Positions 24,978 through 34,762 of a DNA stretch of 64,000 nucleotides are shown piece after piece (within the stretch, counting starts at the first letter, position 1; the number at the start of each line of letters is the position of its first letter). Source of the stretch: Streptomyces tuirus (GTDB lineage Bacteria; Actinomycetota; Actinomycetes; Streptomycetales; Streptomycetaceae); the NCBI GenBank assembly GCA_018195615.1, contig JAGTPG010000002.1:868001-932000 (forward strand). Reading direction: 5' to 3'. A program made the translations under genes and the position numbers. The notes under the pieces were generated by a model, which did no database searches, was not told where the DNA came from, and worked only from the letters and a program-made list of their open reading frames with translations.

Positions 24978-25735
24978 TCATGCGCCGCGCACGCGCGCGC
25001 GTACCTCCCCGATCAGCTCCCGCTGGTAGTCGGTGTACGCGGCGCGCAGGTCGGCGCCGGGCCAGTCGGCGGGCTGGAGTCCGGACGGCAGGACGGGATC
25101 GGCCAGCAGATGCCGTACGACGGCCGCGAAGGCGGTCAGGCGGTCGGCGGGCCGGGACGCCCCGGCGACGTGGGCGAGCAGCGCGCGGGCGGTGGCGGAC
25201 CAGGCGTCCAGCGGCCACAGCGTCGCGGCCAGCTCGCGCGCGGGCCGGTCGGGGCGGGCCGTGTAGTGCTGCGCCACCTGGTCCAGATCGCCGGGGAGGG
25301 CACGGGCCAGGTTGGCGGGCCGGAGCCAGACTCCCTCGCGGAGCTCGGCGAGCCGGAGGCCGGTCAACCGGCCGCGCAGGTCGGCGCGTTCGGCGGGGCC
25401 GCGTCCCGTCGCGGTGATCACGACCATCTCCCAGTCGCCGTCCCAGGCGCGCGTGCCCGGGTGCACGGCGTCGTCCTGGCGGCGCTGGCGGTCCCGCAGC
25501 CGGTCGCTGAGCCGGTAACCGGCGTCCGTGCGCCGCAGGTCACCGGCGGCCACCATCCGGCTGAGCGCCGCCCGGAGCGTGGAGCCGCCGACGTCGAAGC
25601 CCTCCACGAGACCCACCAGCTCCCTGACCGGCAGTTCCGGGGATGTGTGCCGAGCAGCAGGCTCAGCACGACCGACCGCGCGGACAGCGGTCGCAGATCG
25701 AGCGCGCCGGGTCGCGCCGGGACGTTCGTCGGCAT
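24978..25735 (-). CDS. PaaX family transcriptional regulator (frame broken)
   Basis: About 252 aa. PaaX-like layout: N-terminal winged helix (ARSVVLSLLLGTHPPELPVRELVGLVEGFDVGGSTLRAALSRMVAAGDLRRTDAGYRLSDRL), a central domain (GDWEMVVITATGRGPAERADLRGRLTGLRLAELREGVWLRPANL), and a C-terminal PaaX_C domain. PaaX proteins repress aromatic (phenylacetyl-CoA) catabolism. One C is missing near 25640 (CCCC for CCCCC), cutting the HTH. The ATG is at 25735. It is divergent from an acyl-CoA dehydrogenase gene with an 8-bp inverted repeat between them, so that gene is the likely target. Confidence 0.78.
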
Positions 25736-25763
25736 GGTCACGTACTGTACGCGCCGGCTCTCC

Positions 25764-25803
25764 GTGTTGCAGGATTGCTGCGGCCGTAGAAACGGTGCAA
25801 CAC
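25764..25803. promoter_or_regulatory. Inverted repeat GTGTTGCA-N24-TGCAACAC
   Basis: Perfect 8-bp arms at 25764-25771 and 25796-25803 lie in the 75-bp gap between the divergent paaX-like and acyl-CoA dehydrogenase genes. A role as the PaaX-type operator is inferred from position. Confidence 0.5.
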
Positions 25804-25810
25804 TCGGGGT

Positions 25811-27477
25811 ATGGTCTCGACACTCGACGAACAGCGGGCGTACACCGGACCCGTCACGCACGACGTCACCAACCAGCCCCCGCCCCTCACCCCGTACGAC
25901 GCCTCCGAGGACACGGCTCTGCTGGAGGGGCTGCGGCGGGAGGGCGCCGGCTGGGCCGAGGAGGACCTGCGGCGGCTCGGCAGGCAGGCCGGCAGCGCCC
26001 AGGCGCAGGAGTGGTCCGATCTGGCCAACCGCCATGAGCCGGAGCTGCGCACCCACGACCGGTACGGCCACCGCGTCGACGAGGTCGAGTTCCACCCGAG
26101 CTGGCACCACCTGATGCGCACCGCGATCGCCGAGGGACTGGCCGCGTCGCCCTGGGCGGACGACCGGCCCGGAGCGCATGTCGCCCGGTCCGCGGGCGGA
26201 CTGGTGTGGGGCCACACCGAGGCCGGACACGGCTGTCCCACGTCGATGACCTACGCGGCCGTGCCCGCGCTGCGCCGGCAGCCGGAGCTGGCGAAGGTCT
26301 ACGAGCCCCTGCTGACCAGCCGGGAGTACGAGCCCGGCCTGCGAGTGCCGACCGAGAAGCGCGGGCTGCTGGCGGGCATGGGGATGACCGAGAAGCAAGG
26401 CGGCTCCGACGTCCGGACGAACACCACGACGGCCGCGCCCACCGCCGAACCCGGCGTGTACACCCTGCGCGGGCACAAGTGGTTCACCTCGGCGCCGATG
26501 TGCGACCTGTTCCTCGTACTGGCGCAAGCTCCGGGCGGCCTGTCGTGTTTCCTGGTGCCGCGCGTGCTGCCCGACGGCACCCGCAACACCTTCCGCATCC
26601 AGCGTCTGAAGGACAAGCTGGGCAACCGGTCCAACGCCTCCTCCGAGCCCGAGTTCGACGGGACCGTCGCCTGGCTGGTCGGGCCAGAGGGGCAGGGCGT
26701 CAAGACCATCATCGAGATGGTCAACTGCACCCGGCTCGACTGCGTGATGATGTCGGCCGCGCTGATGCGCAAGTCCCTCGTCGAGGCGGGGCACCACGCG
26801 CGGCACCGCAGGGCGTTCGGCGCGCGGCTGGTGGACCAGCCGCTGATGCGCAACGTCCTGGCCGATCTGGCGCTGGAGTCCGAGGCCGCCACGACCCTCA
26901 CCCTGCGGCTGGCCGGGGCGGCCGACCGGGCCGTCCGCGGGGATGCCGGTGAGGCCTCGTTCCGCCGCATCGCCACGGCCGTCGGCAAGTACTGGGTGAC
27001 CAAGCGGGGCCCGGCCTTCACCGCGGAGGCCCTGGAGTGCCTCGGCGGCAACGGCTACGTCGAGGACTCGGGCATGCCCCGGCACTACCGCGAGGCACCG
27101 CTGCTGTCGATCTGGGAGGGCTCGGGAAACGTCAACGCCCTCGATGTGCTGCGGGCACTGAGCCGCGAACCGGGCACCGCCCAGGCCCTGTTCGACGAGC
27201 TCGCCCTCGCCCGGGGGCGGACGGCCGGCTGGACGCGGCCGTGACACGGCTCAAGAGCCGGCTGTCCGACGCCTCGCAGACGACGGCCCGCCGGCTCGTG
27301 GAGCTGATGGCCCTGACACTCCAGGCCTCCCTCCTCGTCCGGCACGCCCCGCCTGCGGTCGCCGACGCGTTCTGCGCGACCCGGCTCGGGGGCGACTGGG
27401 GGTACGCGTTCGGCACGCTGCCGGAAGCCGCGGGCCTGGACTCGATCCTGGAACGGGCGCTTCCCGGCCGGGACTGA
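25811..27477 (+). CDS. Acyl-CoA dehydrogenase, AidB-like (frame broken near the end)
   Basis: About 555 aa FAD enzyme of the AidB/isovaleryl-CoA dehydrogenase branch. Features: NQPPPLTPYDASEDTALLEGL and HPSWHHLM (AidB-type N-terminus), GMGMTEKQGGSDVRTNTT (FAD/substrate loop), GHKWFTSAPMCDLFLVLAQ, FRIQRLKDKLGNRSNASSEPEF, and the catalytic-region block ALECLGGNGYVEDSGMPRHYREAPLLSIWEGSGNV. One G is missing in the run at 27213-27217; without repair the last 75 residues (RLKSRLSDASQTTARRLVELM...) are lost. E. coli AidB protects DNA during alkylation stress, while actinobacterial members may oxidise acyl-CoAs. The PaaX-type neighbour favours a catabolic role. Confidence 0.85.
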
Positions 27478-27595
27478 GTCACCCTCCGGCCAACGGCCGC
27501 ACAGTTCGCGCACAGTCATCCCCCGATTCCGCTTCGTTGTCAGTGCCGTGGTGCAGACTCCCCGTCAGTTGGCACTTCGTCTGGGGGAGGACAAC

Positions 27596-29616
27596 GTGTT
27601 CAGGGGGATCGACGAGGTCGACTGGGCCTCGCTGCGGCATGCGTACGGCAGCGCGGAGGACGTGCCCGGATTACTGCGGGGACTGGCCTCCGCCGACCCG
27701 GCCGAGCGGGCGACCGCGCTCGACGGGATGTACGGCGCCGTGCACCACCGGGGAGACGTGTACGACGCGACGCTCGCCTGTGTTCCGTTTCTCCTCGCGC
27801 TCGCCGTCCGCGAGGAGGTGCGGGACCGGGCGGGGGTCGTGGAGCTCCTCGTCAGCATCGGCGGCGACGGGCGGGGGACGCCGCGGACGACTTCGCCGCG
27901 CGGGCCCGCGTCGCGCTGCGGGCCGGTGCGGAGATCTTCGTCCGGCTGGCGGGGGACGCGGACGCCGGGGTTCGCCGGGCCGCTCCGCGGGCGCTCGTAC
28001 GGTTCCTCGACCAACCGGCGCGGGTGCTCGACCTGTTGCGGGAGCGGATCACGGTGGAGCGGGACGACCGGGTCCTGCTCGCCCTGATCGAGGGCCTGGG
28101 CCTTTTCGCCCGGCGGCACCGGTCGGCCGACGAAGCCCGCGCCACCGAGGCGGTGCGCCTGCTGGTGACCGTGAGCGAACCCCCGTACGGCCCCGGGCTG
28201 CGGCTCGCCGCGCTCGGCCAGCTCGCGGGCTGCGCCCCGGAGTCGCTTCCCGCCGATCTCGTTCCGACCGTCGTCCGGCTGCTCCGCGACAGGTCCGGGC
28301 AGCGCACCTGTACGCGGCCCGCCCAGGACTGTGCCGGTACGGACACGCTGGCCGGCCGGCTACGGCGTCTGCGTCCCTCGGACGAGGAGGGCGCCCAGCT
28401 GCTGCGGACCCTGCACAGCGCGCTCGGCGACCGGGTGGCCGACCGGGTGGCCCTGCTGTGCGGGCAGTTGACCAGCCCGGATCCCCTCGACCGGTGCAAC
28501 GCCGTGTGGATGTCGGCCGGGCTGTACCGCGAATGGCGTACCGGCGCCGCGGAGCCGGTCTCCCTCATAGGTGCCCAACTGGGCGCCGAGGAGGGCCGGT
28601 TGCACGACGCGGCGGTGGCCGTCCTGGTGGACCTCTTCGAGCTGGCCGCGCCCGCCGCCGACCACCTGCACGCGCTGGTGGTCCGCCGTCCCGAGCTTCG
28701 CATACGGCACGGCGAGCGGGGTGCGCCGACGCTGGGCGGTCCGCTCAAGGCGCTGGCCAGGGCCGGGGACGCACGGGCCGTACCGCTGCTGGCCGAGGTG
28801 CTGGCGGGTCCGGTCGTCCCCGACGAGCTGGGGCTGGTGATACCCCACCTGGGCCGTGCGGCCGCGCCGCTCGCTCCCGCGCTGCGGCGACGGCTCGCTC
28901 GCGTTCCGCTCGACGGTCCCGGCACGCGGGAGCGAGCCGTCCCCCTGCTGTCGGCACTCACGGCACTCGACGACGCCGAGTCCGTGCCGTCGGTGCTGCG
29001 CCTGCTGCGGGGCGTCCCTCACGGGCCGCGGTGGGGCGACGCCGTCACGGAAGCGGCCGTCCGTGCCCTCGGTGCGTTCGGCGGCGCGGCGCGCGAGGCC
29101 GTACCGGACCTGCGCGGTCTGCTGGACACCGACTGCGCCGTCGCGGCCGCGCGGGCGCTGTGGTCGGTCACGGGCGCGGCGGATCCCGTGGTGCCCGTGC
29201 TGGTCCGGGAGTTGACGAACACGGAGCATGGCCGCCGGCGCCGAGCGGCGGCGGACGCACTCGGACGACTCGGACCGGCGGCCCTTCCCGCGCTGCCCGG
29301 GCTGCGCCGGATGACCGGCTCGGGGGACGCGTCGGAGCGAGCCCTGGCCGCGTGCGCGGTCTGGCGGATCGCCGGGGAGCCGGAGAGGGTTCTTCCCGTC
29401 CTGCGTTCGGCATGGGTGGAGCACCCGCGCACGCGCACGGCCATCGCCCGGTGCGTGGCAGCGCTGGGGCCAGCGGGGGCGCCCCTGCGCGACCTGCTGC
29501 GAGCGGAGCTCATCTCACCGCGACGGCATCGCGCGGACGCCGGCGGCTACGGCAGTCACGACATCCGTGCGGACGAGGTGCTGCTGCGCACGTGCCGGGA
29601 GGCGCTGGACGGATAG
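27596..29616 (+). CDS. HEAT-repeat protein (frame broken)
   Basis: About 673 aa made of alpha-helical HEAT/Armadillo-like repeats, for example AGVRRAAPRALVRFL, LGRAAAPLAPALRRRL, GGAAREAVPDLRGLLDTDCAVAAARALWSV and DALGRLGPAALPALPGLRRM. Such proteins are scaffolds; no enzymatic motif is visible. The N-terminal FRGIDEVDWASLRHAYG...GAVHHRGDVYDATLACVPFLL is a recurrent streptomycete form. The GTG at 27596 has GGGGGAGGA 4 bp upstream; an upstream in-frame GTG at 27548 lacks one. One G is missing in the run at 27873-27877. Partners are unknown. Confidence 0.75.
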
Positions 29617-29639
29617 GACGTCCCGGGGGTCCGCCCGCG

Positions 29640-29950
29640 GGACGCCATCGCTCGGGGGCCATCGCCCGGGGGAGCCATCGTCCGGGGAAGCCATCGCCGG
29701 AAGGGGCTCGCCCCGCGGCAAGCCCCACACCGGGCAAGCCCGCGGGCAAGCCGCCGCAGGAAGGATCCCTTGGTGGGAAGAACCCGTCCGGGAGTGAGCC
29801 CGCCCCACCGCAACCCGCCCCGGAGGGAGCGCCCGCTCCACTGGCAGCCGCCCCGCAGGGAGCCCGCCCCGGAGGGAGCCCACTCCACTGGCAACCCGCC
29901 CCGCAGGGTGCCCACTCCACTGGCAGCCGCTCCGCAGGGAGGCTCTCCCG
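29640..29950. repeat. Degenerate GC-rich tandem repeats, non-coding
   Basis: The 334 bp between the HEAT gene and the Rv1733c-type gene contain two repeat families. Around 29640-29706 a 15-16 bp unit of the form GCCATCGCCCGGGGGA occurs about four times. Around 29815-29945 a unit with CTCCACTGGCA (29836, 29883, 29915) and CGCAGGGAGCCC recurs at 32- and 47-bp spacing. No convincing gene is present on either strand. Confidence 0.6.
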
Positions 29951-30535
29951 TCACCCTGTCGTGCGCCCCCACATCGGCCCGAAGCGGGACCACTCGGCGT
30001 CCCACTGGTCGATGCGGCGGCGTTCGAGGCGGCGGCGTACCGCGCGGCCGCCCGCGAGGGGCACGGCCGCGGCCAGGAAGCCCGCCACGCCGCCGATCAG
30101 CACGGCTCGTACGCGGGCCTGGGTCTCGGTGACGGGGCGGGTCACCTGGCGGCCCTCGCGGTCCGTCCACACGGTGATCGGTGTCCCGGCGGCGCTGCCC
30201 GCCAGGGCCCGCACCTGGCCGGAGTGCGCGGAGCCGTCCGCGGCGGTCCACTGTGCCTCCGCCCACACGTGCTCGGCACGGGACACGTCGTCGTTGTCGG
30301 AGGTCGTTCCGGGAGCCTTCTCGGCGAGCCGGGCCACGAGGGGGCGCCACTCGACGCGCTCCCGGGCCAGCCCGTGCTCGACGGAGCGGCTCACCGAGGT
30401 GCCGGCCAGCACCCCGACGATCACGGTGAGCGTCCACACGCCCAGCACGACCCAGGCCTCCACCCTGTCGGCGCGGCGCTTGAGCGGATTGCGCCGCCAG
30501 CGCCACAGCCACACCCTCGGACCACGTAACGCCAT
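29951..30535 (-). CDS. Rv1733c family membrane protein
   Basis: 194 aa with two transmembrane helices (about residues 26-50 and 140-165) around an extracytoplasmic domain of about 90 residues, the layout of the Rv1733c family in actinobacteria. The start WLWRWRRNPLKRRADRVEAWVVL and the central WTAADGSAHSGQVRALAGSAAGTPITVWTDREGRQV are typical. Function is unknown; the M. tuberculosis member is a dormancy-associated antigen. The ATG at 30535 is chosen because AGGAGG lies 9 bp upstream; an ATG at 30544 would sit on that site. Confidence 0.75.
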   Translation of the reverse strand: MALRGPRVWLWRWRRNPLKRRADRVEAWVVLGVWTLTVIVGVLAGTSVSRSVEHGLARERVEWRPLVARLAEKAPGTTSDNDDVSRAEHVWAEAQWTAADGSAHSGQVRALAGSAAGTPITVWTDREGRQVTRPVTETQARVRAVLIGGVAGFLAAAVPLAGGRAVRRRLERRRIDQWDAEWSRFGPMWGRTTG

Positions 30536-30816
30536 CGAAGGCATCCTCCTCACGAGCGCATCACCATCCCGCCGCCCTCCCCATACGGAAGAGGGTCCCT
30601 GGATGCTCACTGCAGCTACCTCGATGAGGCCCCACCCGCCTCGCCGGGCCGGGATCCGCTCCCTGCCGGACGGGGCGGCGGCAGGCCGAGCCCGGCCGCC
30701 GACACTGCCGTGACCTGGGGCGGATCCCGTTCCGGAGGTGACTGTCAGTGGTGGGGTGCAGACTGGCCGGTGTCTGAGACGAGGGCGTCGATGACGACGC
30801 CGCGGAGGTGATCGGC

Positions 30817-31904
30817 ATGACCGAGGTACTGCTCGCCGTGGGCACGCGCAAAGGCCTGTTCATCGGGCGCCGGCGGGGTGGTGGCGCCTGGGAGTTCGAC
30901 GAGAGTCCCTACTTCAACGCGCAGGCCGTGTACTCGGTCGCCATCGACACCCGGGGGAGCACCCGCGGCTGCTGGCCGGCGGCGACAGCTCGCACTGGGG
31001 CCCGTCCGTGTTCCACTCCGACGACCTGGGCCGGACCTGGACCGAACCGGCCAAGCCGGCCGTCAAGTTCCCGAAGGAGACGGGTGCGTCCCTGGAGCGG
31101 GTGTGGCAGTTGCACCCGGCCGCCGCCGAGCCGGACGTGGTGTACGCGGGCACCGAACCGGCCGCGCTGTACCGCTCGGCGGACCGCGGGGAGACGTTCG
31201 AGATCGTCCGGCCCCTGTGGGAGCACCCCACGCGGTCGAAGTGGATGCCGGGCGGCGGCGGCGAGGGTCTGCACACCGTGCTCACCGACGCGCGCGACCC
31301 GAAGGCGGTGACGGTCGCCGTCTCGACCGCCGGTGTGTTCCGCACGCTGGACGGCGGCGCGAGCTGGGCGCCCTCCAACTCGGGCGTCTCCGCCGTGTTC
31401 CTGCCCGACCCGAACCCGGAGTTCGGCCAGTGCGTGCACAAGGTCGCGCGGGACGCGGCGAACCCGGACCGGCTGTACCTGCAGAACCACTGGGGTGTGT
31501 ACCGCAGCGACGACGCGGGCGCGCACTGGACGGACATCGGCGAGGGCCTGCCGTCCACGTTCGGCTTCGCGGTGGCCGCGCACCCGCACAGAGGGGACAC
31601 GGCGTACGTGTTCCCGATCAACGCCGACGCCGACCGGGTCCCCGCAGACCACCGGTGCCGGGTCTACCGGACGACGGACGCCGGCAAGAGCTGGGAGCCG
31701 CGATCGGCGGGACTGCCCCAGGAGGACCACTACGGCACGGTGCTGCGCGACGCGATGTGCACGGACGACGCCGATCCCGCGGGCGTCTACTTCGGCAACC
31801 GCAACGGCGAGGTGTTCGCGTCGGCGGACGACGGCGACAGCTGGCGGCAGCTCGCGTCGCATCTGCCGGACGTGCTGTGCGTGCGGGCAGCGGTCGTCGG
31901 ATGA
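30817..31904 (+). CDS. BNR/WD40-like repeat protein (exo-sialidase-like beta-propeller, frame broken)
   Basis: About 362 aa beta-propeller without a signal peptide. Asp-box (BNR) repeats occur as [55 protein letters not shown] and [11 protein letters not shown]. It resembles bacterial glycosyl hydrolase-like or VPS10-type propellers with no proven enzymatic activity; the catalytic residues of true sialidases are not apparent. One G is missing in the run at 30953-30957, which separates the first 46 residues. The ATG at 30817 has GGAGG 8 bp upstream. Confidence 0.75.
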
Positions 31905-31986
31905 GGCGAGGACGGGTCGGAAGGTTACGAACAGGCCTTGGCCACCGGTTGATCGCCGCTGCCCGTACGGCAGTAGGGTGACGCCC

Positions 31987-32664
31987 GTGGCACCACGACC
32001 CTTGCATGAAATCGTCGAAGCGGGCTGGGCGAAGGCCCTGGAACCGGTGGCCGAACGCGTCGCCGCGATGGGGGACTTCCTCCGCGCGGAGATCGCCGCG
32101 GGGCGCACCTACCTCCCTGCCGGGCCGAACGTCCTGCGGGCCTTCCAGCAGCCCTTCGACGACGTACGGGTCCTGATCGTCGGTCAGGACCCGTATCCGA
32201 CCCCGGGGCACGCGGTGGGGCTGTCGTTCTCCGTCGCGCCCGAGGTGCGGCCGCTGCCCGGCAGCCTCATCAACATCTACCGGGAGCTGAACGCCGACCT
32301 GGGACTGCCCCAGCCCTCCAACGGTGACCTCACGCCGTGGACGCGACAGGGCGTGCTGCTGCTCAACAGGGCGCTCACCACCGCCCCGCGCAAGCCCGCC
32401 GCCCACCGGGGCAAGGGCTGGGAGGAGGTCACCGAGCAGGCGATCCGGGCCCTCGCCGGGCGCGGCAAGCCGCTGGTGTCCATCCTGTGGGGCCGTGACG
32501 CCCGCAACCTGCGCCCGCTGCTCGGCGACCTGCCCTCCGTCGAGTCCGCCCACCCCTCCCCCATGTCCGCCGACCGGGGCTTCTTCGGTTCCCGGCCCTT
32601 CAGCCGGGCCAACGACCTGCTGATCCGCCAGGGCGGCCAACCGGTGGACTGGCGCCTGCCGTGA
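31987..32664 (+). CDS. ung: Uracil-DNA glycosylase, family 1
   Basis: 225 aa. It removes uracil from DNA as the first step of base excision repair. Motif A with the catalytic Asp is [33 protein letters not shown] is the Asn-containing specificity strand, and [21 protein letters not shown] is motif B with the catalytic His. PYP in place of the enterobacterial PYH is normal for actinobacteria. The GTG at 31987 gives the expected length. The downstream kinase-like gene overlaps its stop by 4 bp (GTGA), so the two are coupled. Confidence 0.92.
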   Translation: MAPRPLHEIVEAGWAKALEPVAERVAAMGDFLRAEIAAGRTYLPAGPNVLRAFQQPFDDVRVLIVGQDPYPTPGHAVGLSFSVAPEVRPLPGSLINIYRELNADLGLPQPSNGDLTPWTRQGVLLLNRALTTAPRKPAAHRGKGWEEVTEQAIRALAGRGKPLVSILWGRDARNLRPLLGDLPSVESAHPSPMSADRGFFGSRPFSRANDLLIRQGGQPVDWRLP

Positions 32665-33646
32665 CCGGTGCGTCGGACGGCTCCGGCTTCCTCGCCGTGG
32701 ACTCCGGCGGGTCCGGACTCCGGGCGGTGGTGGGAACCGCCGAGCGCGGGCCGCTGGCCCACCGGGTCTCCGCCGAGCCGGTACGCACGGGTGTCCGGGG
32801 TATCGACCCCGCGCACTTCATGGCACAACTCGTGCCGCTGGTGCGCGCCCTGACCGCCGAGGCGGGGCAGGTGCGGCTGACGGCCGCCGTCGTCGGCGCG
32901 GCGGGACTGGCCTCCCTCGGTGACGCGCTGCGCGCCGAGCTGCCGGATGCCCTGGCCCGGGAGTTCGGGGTGCGGAGAGTCGCCCTGGCCGCCGACGCCG
33001 TGACCGCGTACGCGGGGCCCTCGGGCCCCGGCCGGGTGCCGTGATCGCCGGCGGTACGGGGCTGATCGCGATCGGCACCGACCTGGCCGGCTGGCGCCGG
33101 GCGGACGGCTGGGGGCATCTGCTGGGGGACTGCGGGGGCGGTGCCTGGATCGGCCGGGCGGGGCTGGAGGCCGCGCTGCGGGCCCACGACGGGCGTGCGG
33201 GCGGCTCCGCCCCCTTGCTGGCGTGCGCCGAGGAGGTGTTCGGGCCGGTGACCGGGCTGCCCGGCGCCCTGTATCCACGGCCGGACCGGCCCGCCGTCCT
33301 CGCCTCCTTCGCGCCCCGCGTGGCCGGCCGCGCCGACGCGGATCCGGTCGCAGCGGGCATCCTGCGCGCGGCAGCCCGGCACATGGCCGACTCCGCGGCG
33401 GCCGTGTGCCCGACCGGCGGTGAGCCGTGCGTCGCCGCCACCGGCGGTCTGTTCAAGATGGGTGACCCGCTCCTCGTACCGCTGGACGAGGAGCTCGTGA
33501 AGCGGCTCCCGCACGCGCGGCGGGTGCCGGCCGAGGGCGATCCGCTGCACGGCTCGGTGCGGCTCGCGGCCGAGCTGAGCGCCGGTCCGCTCACTCTGCC
33601 GGGTGACGAGACCATGCTGTGTGTGACGACCCTGTCGGGCGATTGA
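32661..33646 (+). CDS. N-acetylglucosamine kinase-like BadF/BadG ATPase family protein (frame broken)
   Basis: About 328 aa ASKHA-fold kinase. The phosphate-1 loop is [15 protein letters not shown], the adenosine-side motif [14 protein letters not shown] with [25 protein letters not shown] is the typical BadF/NagK block, and [15 protein letters not shown] is the second phosphate loop. It probably phosphorylates N-acetylglucosamine or a related amino sugar for cell-wall recycling; specificity is inferred from the family only. One G is missing in the run at 33014-33017, so the literal gene appears as two pieces (32661-33044 and 33041-33646). It starts inside the ung stop codon. Confidence 0.75.
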
Positions 33647-33772
33647 TCCGATCAACCATGATCCGCACGTAACTCAATCCGTACGTAACTCATCAGACAA
33701 AACAGGACGGATACCGCTCACCTGCCCCCTCCCCGAACAGGGGAGCCCAATAAGCCAGTAACATGCGGCGCC

Positions 33773-34695
33773 ATGAGTTCCCCACTGGACCCGAGTCCGG
33801 CCTCCCAGTACGAATGCCGCGACCCCGCCAGCCCGGACGGCACCGCCGTCCCGAGCCGCTGGTGGCTCCCGAGGGCGCGCCCGCGCTCGTCCTCGCCGTG
33901 CCGGGCACGCCCAGTAGCGCCACCCGCAGCCTCGCCGAAGAGGTAGTGAGCATCGCCCGCTCCGAGCTGCCCGGCCTCGACGCCCGCATCGGGTACCTCG
34001 ACGGGGACAACGCGGAGTTCCCCTCGCTGCAGGCCGTGCTCGCGCACGCCGCCGAGGAGCGCACCGCCCGCTTCGAGCAGGCGCGCGCCGCCGGCATGGA
34101 CGTCAGGGAGCCCGACGGGCCCGTCGCCGTCGTCGTGCCGCTGCTCGCGGGCCCGGACAGCTCGCTGCTGCGCCGGGTCCGCCAGGCCGTCATGGAGAGC
34201 AGGATCGCCGCCGAGCTGACCGATGTCCTCGGCCCCCACCCGCTGCTCGCCGAGGCGCTGCACGTACGGCTCTCCGAGGCCGGTCTGGCCCGCGCGGACC
34301 GTGCCCGGCTGTTCACCGTGGCGACCGCGGCCGACGGCATCATCCTGGCCTCCGTGGGGGGCGACGAGGCCGTGCAGGCGGCCGGGATCACCGGCATGCT
34401 GCTGGCCGCGCGTCTCGCGGTGCCGGTGATGGCGGCGGCTCTGGACCAGGAGGACTCCATCGCGTCCGTCGCCGAGCAGCTGCGCTCCTCGGGCTCGCAG
34501 CAGCTGGCCCTCGCGCCGTATCTGATCGGCCCGGAGATCGAGCCGGGGCTGGTCGCGGAGGCGGCGAAGGAGGCGGAGTGCTCGGCCGCCGAGTCGCTCG
34601 GCGCGTACCCGGCGATCGGGAAGCTGGCGCTGGCCAAGTACACGACGGCGCTGGGGATCACGCCGCAGCAGGTTCAGGGTGCGCCGGTTCGCTGA
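33773..34695 (+). CDS. Sirohydrochlorin chelatase-like (CbiX/SirB) protein
   Basis: About 307 aa with two CbiX-like halves: ALVLAVPGTPSSATRSLAEEVVSIARSELPG, VAVVVPLLAGPDSSLLRRVRQAVMES, and TDVLGPHPLLAEALHVRLSEAGLARADR...LFTVATAADG. CbiX/SirB chelatases insert Co2+ or Fe2+ into sirohydrochlorin. The first catalytic His found in typical CbiX (HGS/HGT) is replaced here by VPGTPS, so chelatase activity is doubtful. The start is ambiguous: an ATG at 33763 reads straight through, whereas the ATG at 33773 gives MSSPTGPESGLPVRMPRPR, a form I recall from streptomycete homologues, if one C is restored near 33782. The second is preferred. Confidence 0.68.
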
Positions 34696-34714
34696 CGTCA
34701 CCCGGTTCGGCTGA

Positions 34715-34745
34715 GAAGGCCCGTCCCTGTCCGGGGGCGGGCTTT
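34715..34745. terminator. Hairpin with flanking A/T between convergent genes
   Basis: AAGGCCCGTCCC / GGGGGCGGGCTTT can pair across a short loop and leaves a T-run on the forward strand, between the chelatase-like and lactonase genes. Confidence 0.6.
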
Positions 34746-34762
34746 CGTCGTCGGTGCCCCCT

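Noticed and set aside
31987..32664. Unusual uracil-DNA glycosylase because motif A reads GQDPYP rather than GQDPYH
   Set aside because: Actinobacterial Ung proteins, including the mycobacterial one, normally have this form.
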